From positions 1 through 11,812 of the forward strand of contig JADFTO010000061.1 of NCBI GenBank assembly GCA_022560215.1: 11,812 nt of DNA, given 5' to 3'. Source of the DNA: Pseudomonadota bacterium. Lineage in GTDB: Bacteria; Pseudomonadota; Alphaproteobacteria; Rhodospirillales; 2-02-FULL-58-16. Position numbers and translations under genes: made by a program. Under the pieces are notes generated by a model. The model saw nothing but the letters and a program-made list of their open reading frames with translations. It had not been told where the DNA came from and searched no databases. Below, in pieces: positions 6,618 through 11,812 of the stretch; positions within the stretch are counted from its first letter, which is position 1, and each line of letters starts with the position of its first letter.

Positions 6618-9013
6618 AGGTCACGCTGGCCTGGTTGGCCGAACACCTGGAGACCGACGCCGGCCTGGATGAGATCACCGAGCGGCTGACCATGCTGGGC
6701 CTGGAGGTAGAGTCGGTCCTGGACCGGGCCCAGGGCATGGAGGACTTCGTGGTCGGCCGGGTGGTCGAGGCCGGGCCCCATCCAGACGCGGACCGGCTCA
6801 AGGTGTGCACCGTCGACACGGGCGCCGGCACCGTCCGCGTGGTCTGCGGCGCGCCCAACGCGCGGACCGGCATGATGGGCGTCTTCGCGCCGGCCGGCGC
6901 CGTCATACCGGGCACCGGCCTCAAGCTCAAGAAGGCCAAGATCCGGGGGGTGGAAAGCAACGGCATGCTGCTGTCCGAACGGGAGCTGGGGCTGTCGGAC
7001 GAACACGAGGGCATCATCGAGCTGGACCCGGGTGCCGTCCCGGGCGCCCCGGCGGCGGACGCGCTCGGCCTGGCCGATCCGGTCATCGACATCGCCATCA
7101 CCCCGAACCGGGGGGATTGCTTAGGGATCCGCGGCATCGCCCGGGACCTGGCGGCGGCCGGGATCGGAACCCTCAAGCCGCTGGACACCGAACCGGTGCC
7201 GGGCGCTTTCGAGAGCCCCATCAAGGTACACCTGGATTTCGCGCCCGAGGCCGCCGATGCGTGCCCCTATTTCGCCGGCCGCTACGTGCGCGGCGTGACC
7301 AACGCCGAAAGCCCGGGCTGGGTCAAGGAACGGCTCGGGTCCATCGGACTCAGGCCCATATCGGCCCTGGTGGACATCACCAACCTGCTCACCATCGAAT
7401 TGGGCCGCCCGCTGCATGTCTTCGACGCAGACAAGATCGAGGGCGACATCCACGTGCGCTTGGCCCAACCCGGCGAGACCCTGGCCGCCCTCGACGGCAA
7501 GGAATACGAGATGGACGGGGAGATGACGGTCATCGCCGACGGCCGCCGGGCCCTGGCGCTGGGCGGGGTCATGGGCGGCGAACACTCGGGATGTACCGCC
7601 GAAACGTCCAACGTGTATCTGGAATCGGCCCTGTTCGATCCCCGGCGCACGGCGGCGACGGGGCGGAAACTGAACCTCATGTCCGACGCCCGTTTCCGGT
7701 TCGAACGGGGCATCGACCCGGCCTTCCTCGAGCCGGGCATGGAAATCGCCACCCGCCTGGTCCTCGAATTCTGCGGCGGAGAGCCGTCGCAGCCGGTGAT
7801 CGCGGGCGCCGAGCCCCAGTGGCGCCGGGACGTGACCTTCCGGCCCTCGCGGATCCTGGAACTCGGCGGCGTCCGGCTGGAAGAGGGCGAGGCCAGGCGC
7901 ATTCTCAATGACCTCGGCTTCGCCATCAGCGGCGACGGCGACGCCGTCGAGGTGGCCGTGCCCTCGTGGCGCAACGACATCGACGGCGAGGCCGACCTGG
8001 TCGAGGAAGTGGTGCGGGTTTACGGTTTCGACCGCATTCCGACGGTGCCCATGGAACGCGCCACTCCCCTGCCCCAACCCGCCCTTACCCCCGAACAGCG
8101 CCGCCGGGTGGCGGCGCGCCGCACCCTGGCGGGACGGGGACTGGTGGAAGCGGTCACCCTATCCTTCATGCCGTCGGGTCAGGCGGATCTCTTCGGCGGC
8201 GTCGACGATTCTCAGAGGCTGATCAATCCCATCAGCAGCGACCTGGACGTCATGCGGCCGTCGGTGCTGCCCAACCTGATCGCGGCGGTGGGCCGCAACG
8301 CCGACCGGGGCATCGACAACGCCGCCCTCTTCGAGGTCGGCCCCCAGTATTCAGGCAGCAGGCCAGAAGACCAGGCCACGGTCGCCGCCGGCGTGCGCGC
8401 GGGCGTCACGGGCCCCCGCAGTTGGGCCGAGGCGCCGAGGCCGGTGGACGCCTTCGACGTCAAGGCCGACGCCCGGGCCGTCATCGCCGCCATGGGCCTG
8501 GCGGCCGATAACCTCCGGGTTTCTCCCGAGGCCCCGCCCTGGTACCACCCCGGCCGCTCCGGCGTTCTCGGGCTGGGGCCGAAAACGGTGCTGGCGGCCT
8601 TCGGCGAGATCCATCCCCGGGTGCTCCGCGCCATGGACGTCAAGGGACCCGTGGCCGGCTTCGAGATCTTCCTCGACCGCTTTCCCGAGTCCAGGAAGGG
8701 CGCCGCCAAGCCGCATCTCGCGTTGTCGTCGCTGCACACGGTGGAACGGGACTTCGCCTTCGTCATCGACGAGGCCGTCACCGCGGACGCGGTCCTCGCC
8801 GCCGCCAGGGACGCCGATCGGGACCTGATCGCGGACGTCGGCGTGTTCGACGTGTTCACCGGCGGCCGGCTGGGCAAGGGCAAGAAGTCGCTGGCCATCA
8901 ACGTGGTCCTGCAACCGGCGGAAAAGACCCTCACCGAGGACCAGATCGAGGCCGTCGCCGACAAGGTGGTGGCCGGTGTGAAAAAGGCCACCGGCGGGGT
9001 CCTCAGAAGCTAG
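6614..9013 (+). CDS. pheT: Phenylalanyl-tRNA synthetase beta subunit
   Basis: Beta subunit of PheRS, which provides tRNA binding and editing of Tyr-tRNA(Phe). It is full length (799 residues). Domains in order are an EMAP-type tRNA-binding fold at about 39-150 (DFVVGRVVEAGPHPDADRL, then KIRGVESNGMLLSERELGL), the B3/B4 editing region at about 215-388 (ITNLLTIELGRPLHVFDADK, then LALGGVMGGEHSG), B5 at about 405-475 (VPSWRNDIDGEADLVEEVVR), the core-like module at 490-690, and the C-terminal ferredoxin-fold anticodon-binding domain at about 706-798 (VERDFAFVID, ending KKATGGVLRS). The ATG at 6614 overlaps the pheS TGA, so translation is coupled and subunit balance is kept. It ends the translation cluster, and a 381-base non-coding gap follows. 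Confidence 0.99.
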   Translation: MKVTLAWLAEHLETDAGLDEITERLTMLGLEVESVLDRAQGMEDFVVGRVVEAGPHPDADRLKVCTVDTGAGTVRVVCGAPNARTGMMGVFAPAGAVIPGTGLKLKKAKIRGVESNGMLLSERELGLSDEHEGIIELDPGAVPGAPAADALGLADPVIDIAITPNRGDCLGIRGIARDLAAAGIGTLKPLDTEPVPGAFESPIKVHLDFAPEAADACPYFAGRYVRGVTNAESPGWVKERLGSIGLRPISALVDITNLLTIELGRPLHVFDADKIEGDIHVRLAQPGETLAALDGKEYEMDGEMTVIADGRRALALGGVMGGEHSGCTAETSNVYLESALFDPRRTAATGRKLNLMSDARFRFERGIDPAFLEPGMEIATRLVLEFCGGEPSQPVIAGAEPQWRRDVTFRPSRILELGGVRLEEGEARRILNDLGFAISGDGDAVEVAVPSWRNDIDGEADLVEEVVRVYGFDRIPTVPMERATPLPQPALTPEQRRRVAARRTLAGRGLVEAVTLSFMPSGQADLFGGVDDSQRLINPISSDLDVMRPSVLPNLIAAVGRNADRGIDNAALFEVGPQYSGSRPEDQATVAAGVRAGVTGPRSWAEAPRPVDAFDVKADARAVIAAMGLAADNLRVSPEAPPWYHPGRSGVLGLGPKTVLAAFGEIHPRVLRAMDVKGPVAGFEIFLDRFPESRKGAAKPHLALSSLHTVERDFAFVIDEAVTADAVLAAARDADRDLIADVGVFDVFTGGRLGKGKKSLAINVVLQPAEKTLTEDQIEAVADKVVAGVKKATGGVLRS

Positions 9014-9086
9014 CCCGAATATTTCATGAAGGCGCTCCCTCAGGGTGTGTTAAGTGTTTTATTTCAAGGGCTTGATCCGTTTTTCG

Positions 9087-9110
9087 AAAAGGGACGTTTT
9101 GCCCCCTTTT
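9087..9110 (+). terminator. Weak terminator-like hairpin after pheT
   Basis: AAAAGGG (9087-9093) pairs with CCCTTTT (9104-9110) around a 10-base loop, 74 bases after the pheT stop. The T-run is part of the stem, so the structure could work in either direction, but the stem is short and not GC-rich. It is the best intrinsic terminator candidate for the thrS-pheT cluster. Confidence 0.4.
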
Positions 9111-9139
9111 CCGCTGAACGGTTTTGCGCCGGCCCTGTC

Positions 9140-9213
9140 TGTCCAAATCGGCGCCCCAAACCTCAAGCCATAGCCATGGCTATGGCTTGAGGCTTCGCAC
9201 ACCGCCTTGGACA
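9140..9213. repeat. 32-bp perfect palindrome inside a 74-bp imperfect inverted repeat
   Basis: The core at 9161-9192 is perfectly self-complementary with no loop. Its left half is CCTCAAGCCATAGCCA and its right half is the exact reverse complement. Outside it, TGTCCAA (9140-9146) matches TTGGACA (9207-9213), with partial GC-rich pairing between (CGGCG against CACCGCC). No T-run follows, so a simple terminator is unlikely. It could be a dispersed palindromic (REP-like) element, a protein-binding site or a cruciform. I found no second copy in the window. Confidence 0.8.
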
Positions 9214-9325
9214 AACATTGCTCGCCGCAAATTCCGTTCCCTTGATGAAATATCCAGGCTAGCAGGCCGCCGGAAAGCCGGCGCGGGCGGAACTTTAAAC
9301 CTTACGTAACTCTTGCGCGCTTATG

Positions 9326-9331
9326 TATTAT
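9326..9331 (+). promoter_or_regulatory. Possible -10 box for the PAS-domain gene
   Basis: TATTAT at 9326-9331 matches the sigma70 -10 in 5 of 6 positions and lies 63 bases before the ATG at 9395. No good -35 is seen at 16-18 bases upstream, so the promoter would need an activator or a different sigma factor, or the box is chance. Confidence 0.3.
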
Positions 9332-9394
9332 CCTTGCGATTCGATCGGCGGCGGCGCTATCAACCCATAAGACTGAAGGAAAGTAGCCGGAACC

Positions 9395-9850
9395 ATGGAA
9401 GAGCAGCACGAAGGCATGGAAAGGCGGATGGTGCACCGCCTTCTGGAGCATTGGCGGAACGCCCGCGAGGACGATGGGCTTCCGTCCCTCGACGATGTTT
9501 TCAAGCAGGACCTGGGCGACATGGTCCCGGACATCTACGTGCTAAAGGTCCCCGGTGGTGCTGAGGAACCGGTGTTCGAGCGCATCGGCGAGGCGCTTGG
9601 GGGCGAACTGCCCGACGACCTGGTGGGCAAACCGGTCTCGGCGGCGCCCGAGGGCACTCTCGTCAAGGAGGCGCTCGGCTATTACGCCAAGGTGGTGGCC
9701 AAGAAGGTGCCCATCACGCTGGGTGGGGACTTCGTCAACGGGAAGAACCAGACCATCCTTTACAGAAGCATCATCGCCCCCCTCGACGACGGCGAGGGGA
9801 ACGTCGGCTTTCTCCTCGGCGCCGCCAACTGCAAGGTGAAGGATGCCTGA
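9395..9850 (+). CDS. PAS_5-like domain protein
   Basis: A 151-residue soluble protein with no signal peptide or membrane helix. Its pattern resembles the alphaproteobacterial PAS_5 family as I remember it. It has an N-terminal LLEHWRNAREDDGLPSLDDV (16-35), then DMVPDIYVLKV (42-52), a FERIGEALGG strand-helix (61-70), DDLVGKPVS (74-82), and a C-terminal sheet ending ILYRSIIAPLDDGEGNVGFLLGAANC (121-146). The whole protein is one such domain with no attached kinase or cyclase, so it could sense a ligand or bind a partner. No ligand residue can be named. The ATG at 9395 is preceded by AAGGAAA with about 11-base spacing; Met8 at 9416 is an alternative. Fifty-nine bases separate it from the next gene with no terminator, so the two may be co-transcribed. 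Confidence 0.65.
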   Translation: MEEQHEGMERRMVHRLLEHWRNAREDDGLPSLDDVFKQDLGDMVPDIYVLKVPGGAEEPVFERIGEALGGELPDDLVGKPVSAAPEGTLVKEALGYYAKVVAKKVPITLGGDFVNGKNQTILYRSIIAPLDDGEGNVGFLLGAANCKVKDA

Positions 9851-9909
9851 ACCGCCCTTGTTTGAATCGCCCGCCCCCGGCGGCCCCCGACGCACGAGGA
9901 TCGCTTAAG

Positions 9910-10311
9910 ATGGCCCCGATCGTCACCTATGAAATCTATTCCTTCAGGAACGGGAACTGGATGGTCGATTCCGTCCACGACGACAAGCAGCTGGCCATCC
10001 ACCAGGCCCGCCTTCTCCTCGATAGCCGCCATCACATGGCCATCAGGGTCGTGGAGGAAAGCTACGACGAGGCCACCGACAGGGCCTCCTCCAAGGTCGT
10101 CTTCTCCAAGAAGAAAAGCGACGAACCGCCCAAGTCCACCTACAAGAAGCCCGAGGAGAAGAAAGAGAAAGCCAAGCCGGACACCAAGAAAAAGAAGAAA
10201 AAGAAAGCGTCCTCGGGCAGCAACACGGTCATCAAGTTCACCCTCAGCCTCGGCGGGATCGCGTTGGGGCTGATCTCCCTCTTGACTTTCATGATTCTGG
10301 CTTTCGAATAG
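9910..10311 (+). CDS. Small tail-anchored protein, copy 1 (uncharacterised)
   Basis: A 133-residue protein of unknown function in three parts. Residues 1-66 form a compact conserved domain (VTYEIYSFRNGNW, AIHQARLLL, IRVVEESYDE, SKVVF). Residues 67-105 are a charged linker with a run of seven lysines (93-99). Residues 107-131 are a hydrophobic helix with SLGGIAL, ending almost at the C-terminus. This is the layout of a tail-anchored inner-membrane protein with its domain in the cytoplasm. The ATG at 9910 has GAGGA (9896-9900) 9 bases upstream. A TTG at 9862 would add 16 unlikely residues. A paralogue lies at 10599-10997. The N-terminal domain resembles small alphaproteobacterial hypotheticals I remember, but I know of no function and propose none. 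Confidence 0.8.
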   Translation: MAPIVTYEIYSFRNGNWMVDSVHDDKQLAIHQARLLLDSRHHMAIRVVEESYDEATDRASSKVVFSKKKSDEPPKSTYKKPEEKKEKAKPDTKKKKKKKASSGSNTVIKFTLSLGGIALGLISLLTFMILAFE

Positions 10312-10334
10312 GCGCCAGGCCCGGCCCGGGGGCA

Positions 10335-10350
10335 CCGGCGTGGCCGCCGG
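10335..10350 (+). terminator. GC-rich hairpin after tail-anchored copy 1
   Basis: CCGGCG (10335-10340) pairs with CGCCGG (10345-10350) around TGGC, 24 bases after the stop. No T-run follows, so Rho-independent termination is doubtful. It is the only hairpin near this gene end. Confidence 0.25.
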
Positions 10351-10367
10351 GTCATGCCCACTAAATC

Positions 10368-10387
10368 GATTCCATTTAAATGGAATC
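10368..10387. repeat. 20-bp perfect palindrome between the paralogues
   Basis: GATTCCATTTAAATGGAATC is perfectly self-complementary. Each end is a GANTC site, the target of CcrM methyltransferase in Alphaproteobacteria. Short outer arms AAATC (10363-10367) and GATTT (10394-10398) pair outside it, with an unpaired ACTCTA on the right. The right half continues into GAATCACTCTA, found also in the thrS promoter spacer (2256-2266). It could be an operator for the downstream gene or a copy of a dispersed palindromic repeat. Confidence 0.8.
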
Positions 10388-10598
10388 ACTCTAGATTTTA
10401 CCTTTGGCCACTCACTGCCTGAGCCGGCTTGTCGCATGTTTCCACTGACGTGAAAAATGCTTCTAGATCAATCAACACCCTTGAGCGGCGGCGGAGTTGC
10501 CGTTAATTTGTGCGCCTGGGGAATGACCTAACCGCCCCGAGCGCCGGGGAGGAAGGTTCAGTGTGCCGCAAACGTGTGCGGCGCGAGTGGGGAGGATG

Positions 10599-10997
10599 AT
10601 GGTCAAGACGGTTTCATATGAAATCCATTCCTACAAGAGTGGGAACTGGACCATCGTCGGCGTCCAGGACAACAAGGCGGAGGCCATCCACCAGGCCCGC
10701 CAGCTGCTCGCCTCGAAATCACAGCAGGGCGTCAAGGTCATCGAGGAGAAACACGACGACGAAACGGACAGGACCACGTCCGCCGTCGTTTTCACCGAGA
10801 TCAAGGGCGCCGAAAAGAAGCTCCCCGGGGGGGTGAAGAAGAAAAAGAAGAAAGAACGGGTTACTTCGGCCGAACCCGAAAAGAAGAAAAAGAAGGACGA
10901 ATTCCTGCGCTACCTCATCATCCTGGTCCTGAGCGTCGGCGGCATCGCATTGGCGGTGATCGCGATCGGCGGATTCCTGATCAAGGCCTTCGGCTGA
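10599..10997 (+). CDS. Small tail-anchored protein, copy 2 (uncharacterised)
   Basis: Paralogue of the protein at 9910-10311. By hand alignment 33 of the first 69 residues are identical, including YEI, GNW, AIHQAR, the EE of VIEE, TDR and VVF. The linker again carries lysine runs (80-85 and 95-99). The C-terminal helix at about 103-129 keeps SVGGIAL. Copy 2 is 132 residues, so sizes match. The ATG at 10599 aligns exactly with the start of copy 1, although its Shine-Dalgarno is only 3 bases away. ATG 10596 is directly in front, and GTG 10563 has a better-placed Shine-Dalgarno and would add 12 residues (PQTCAARVGRM after the initiator). The function is unknown; a cytosolic domain held at the inner membrane is inferred. 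Confidence 0.78.
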   Translation: MVKTVSYEIHSYKSGNWTIVGVQDNKAEAIHQARQLLASKSQQGVKVIEEKHDDETDRTTSAVVFTEIKGAEKKLPGGVKKKKKKERVTSAEPEKKKKKDEFLRYLIILVLSVGGIALAVIAIGGFLIKAFG

Positions 10998-11213
10998 CGA
11001 CCCTTCCCACCTTCCCCGGATTGCCGCCCAGCCCCGCGCCGCCTCCCCCCATGCATGGCCCGCGCACGAGCCCGGGCCATTGAAACAAGCCCCGTTGCGT
11101 TAAGCCCCGTCGGATGAGAGGCGGCCGCCCGGAACCCCCCGGACCCGTTCCGGCCACCCGCTCCGAGTATCAAGAAAGCGTGGCCGCGGCGGCCCGCCGG
11201 GGGCCGGCGGGGA
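10998..11213. other. Convergent gap with two hairpins
   Basis: This gap lies between the plus-strand copy 2 and the minus-strand coiled-coil gene, which converge. ATGGCCCG (11055-11062) pairs with CGGGCCAT (11073-11080) around 10 bases. CCCGCCGG (11193-11200) pairs with CCGGCGGG (11204-11211) around GGG, right at the end of the minus-strand gene. Neither has a T-run on either strand, so they are at best weak terminators. I see no gene. Confidence 0.4.
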
Positions 11214-11540
11214 TCACATGCGCTGGCGGACGCGGAATTTCTCGGGGATGCTGCTGTCCAGGGCGCTCAGCTCCGACTTGATCTTCTCCATTTCCCCCTT
11301 CAGGACGACCACGGTTTCGCCGGTCCTGTTGAGGGTCTGAATTTCCTTTTCCAGGATCATCAGGCGCTTGCCCAGGCCCTTGATGGCCTTGTTGCTTTCC
11401 GCCAGGTCCTTCTTGACCCCGCCTATGTGGACCTTGATGATTTCCTCGCTCTGGCTTCCCACCTTTTTCGCCGCCTCGGTGGCGAGCCAGACCGCCACCA
11501 GGGCCACCACCAACGCGAAGATGCCGATCAGCATGTCCAT
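11214..11540 (-). CDS. Membrane-anchored coiled-coil protein (uncharacterised)
   Basis: A 108-residue protein of unknown function. An N-terminal hydrophobic helix (about 3-21, LIGIFALVVALVAVWLA) has almost no residues before it. A long charged region (about 25-95) with spaced Leu, Ile and Val follows, as in a coiled coil (IKGLGKRLMILEKEIQTL, then VVLKGEMEKIKSELSAL). The tail is short and basic (KFRVRQRM). It is probably a single-pass inner-membrane protein; which side the coil faces is not certain. I chose the ATG at 11540 because GGGGGAG lies 10 bases upstream on the minus strand. The frame continues 13 residues further (MDNGRAGRGRKND), which would put basic residues before the helix. The gene runs opposite to its neighbours and is divergent from umuD. 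The shape recalls FtsB-like or YhcB-like proteins, but I see no signature. Confidence 0.7.
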   Translation of the reverse strand: MDMLIGIFALVVALVAVWLATEAAKKVGSQSEEIIKVHIGGVKKDLAESNKAIKGLGKRLMILEKEIQTLNRTGETVVVLKGEMEKIKSELSALDSSIPEKFRVRQRM

Positions 11541-11637
11541 GTCGTTTTTTCTCCCCCGTCCGGCCCGGCCATTGTCCATGGAATCACAACCGTTTTCCAG
11601 TGCTGTCTTTCGTCGTCCGGCTGTCTCCGCAACGGCC

Positions 11638-11667
11638 TTGATTCGTTCCCCTCCTTTCTGATATGTT
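11638..11667 (+). promoter_or_regulatory. Candidate promoter of umuD
   Basis: TTGATT (11638-11643), an 18-base spacer and TATGTT (11662-11667) match the sigma70 -35 and -10 in 4 of 6 positions each. The -10 overlaps the left half of the SOS box, so bound LexA would block RNA polymerase. The start codon is 34 bases after the -10. Confidence 0.5.
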
Positions 11668-11679
11668 CACTCTTTGTTC
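11665..11679 (+). promoter_or_regulatory. SOS (LexA) box, alphaproteobacterial type
   Basis: GTTCACTCTTTGTTC is an exact GTTC-N7-GTTC direct repeat, the LexA operator known in Alphaproteobacteria. It lies 22 bases before the ATG of a probable umuD, a classical SOS gene. Position and gene identity support each other. DNA damage should relieve repression. Confidence 0.85.
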
Positions 11680-11700
11680 GAAAGCGGATAAGGAATCCCG

Positions 11701-11812
11701 ATGCTCGCTTGCACGACCATCTTCGCCGCCATGGCGTCCGCCGCCCGGCCCCTGGCCGTGCTCGCCGCCCCCGTCCGGGCCGGCATCCCGTCGCCGGCCG
11801 ATGACTACGTGG
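11701..11812 (+). CDS. umuD: UmuD-like protein, N-terminus, cut by window end
   Basis: Only 37 codons are present. The key is AGIPSPADDYV (27-37), which matches the self-cleavage and entry segment of UmuD (E. coli CGFPSPAADYVEQ). Cleavage would fall between A27 and G28, leaving an N-terminal arm of 27 residues against 24 in E. coli. In UmuD-type proteins, RecA-stimulated self-cleavage yields the form active with UmuC in DNA polymerase V mutagenesis. The Ser-Lys catalytic pair lies beyond the window. The ATG follows AAGGA (11690-11694) by 6 bases, and an in-frame TAA at 11689-11691 excludes earlier starts. The first 22 residues are hydrophobic and could be mistaken for a signal peptide, but the SOS box and the PSPADDY motif favour UmuD. 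A umuC would be expected next. Confidence 0.8.
   Translation, partial: MLACTTIFAAMASAARPLAVLAAPVRAGIPSPADDYV

Larger units (their letters stand above)
9014..9394. other. 381-base non-coding gap after pheT
   Basis: I find no credible gene here. Open frames in it are short, have no Shine-Dalgarno and cross the palindrome. Base composition is visibly more AT-rich than the flanking genes. It holds a terminator-like hairpin (9087-9110), a large palindromic element (9140-9213) and a -10-like box (9326-9331), each listed separately. The stretch 9214-9290 shows nothing I can name. Confidence 0.6.
10312..10598. other. Upstream region of tail-anchored copy 2
   Basis: The region contains the GC-rich hairpin and the 20-bp palindrome listed separately. 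Beyond them, a weak promoter-like pair TTGAGC (10481-10486) and TTAATT (10503-10508) has a 16-base spacer, with 4 and 3 of 6 matches. A strong Shine-Dalgarno GGGGAGGAAGG (10546-10556) sits ahead of a GTG at 10563. A hairpin GCCGCA (10565-10570) with TGCGGC (10577-10582) then stands just before a second Shine-Dalgarno GGGGAGG (10589-10595). No other gene is seen. Confidence 0.45.

Noticed and set aside
9124..9309. Short plus-strand frame across the palindrome
   Set aside because: It has no Shine-Dalgarno, encodes the palindrome itself and has atypical composition.
10183..10209. A-rich stretch as a frameshift site
   Set aside because: The frame stays open into a membrane helix matching the paralogue, so the annotated frame is the real one and no alternative product is supported.
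11701..11766. Signal peptide of a secreted protein at the window end
   Set aside because: The hydrophobic start could suggest one, but AGIPSPADDYV and the LexA box just upstream fit UmuD better.
11427..11804. Plus-strand frame opposite the coiled-coil gene, running past the umuD start
   Set aside because: It has low coding quality and conflicts with the membrane-coil gene on the minus strand and with the SOS box plus umuD start in another frame.

Overview
This GC-rich window has dense, mostly plus-strand coding. It looks like the chromosome of an alphaproteobacterium, most likely near Rhodospirillales. That placement is my inference. It rests on base composition, on the gene content (a PAS_5-like protein and tail-anchored proteins whose N-terminal domain resembles alphaproteobacterial hypotheticals I remember), and on a direct-repeat SOS box of the alphaproteobacterial type (GTTC-N7-GTTC). 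I could not run a search.

Layout. (1) 1-119: leader with no assignable gene. It may hold the edge of a neighbour on either strand. (2) 120-2257: two translationally coupled glycosyltransferases, a GT4 enzyme and a GT9/heptosyltransferase-like enzyme, probably for cell-surface glycan or LPS core. (3) 2312-9013: the conserved translation cluster thrS - infC - rpmI - rplT - pheS - pheT. It encodes threonyl-tRNA synthetase, initiation factor IF3, ribosomal proteins L35 and L20, and both subunits of phenylalanyl-tRNA synthetase. A sigma70-like promoter precedes thrS and another precedes rpmI. infC appears to start at a rare AUC codon, the arrangement expected for IF3 self-regulation. (4) 9014-9394: non-coding, with a weak terminator-like hairpin, a 32-bp perfect palindrome inside a larger imperfect one, and a possible -10 box. 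(5) 9395-10997: a PAS_5-like sensory protein and two paralogous small proteins. Each paralogue has a conserved N-terminal domain, a lysine-rich linker and one C-terminal membrane helix. (6) 11214-11540, minus strand: a small N-terminally membrane-anchored coiled-coil protein. (7) 11665-11812: an SOS/LexA box followed by the first 37 codons of a probable umuD, cut by the window end.

The translation cluster is standard and all six members look intact. The second half is accessory. Its most distinctive content is the paralogous tail-anchored pair, whose membrane helix and N-terminal domain are both conserved, with a perfect 20-bp palindrome between the two copies. An 11-bp sequence next to that palindrome (GAATCACTCTA) recurs in the thrS promoter spacer. 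I see no CRISPR array, tRNA, rRNA, insertion sequence or obvious defence system.
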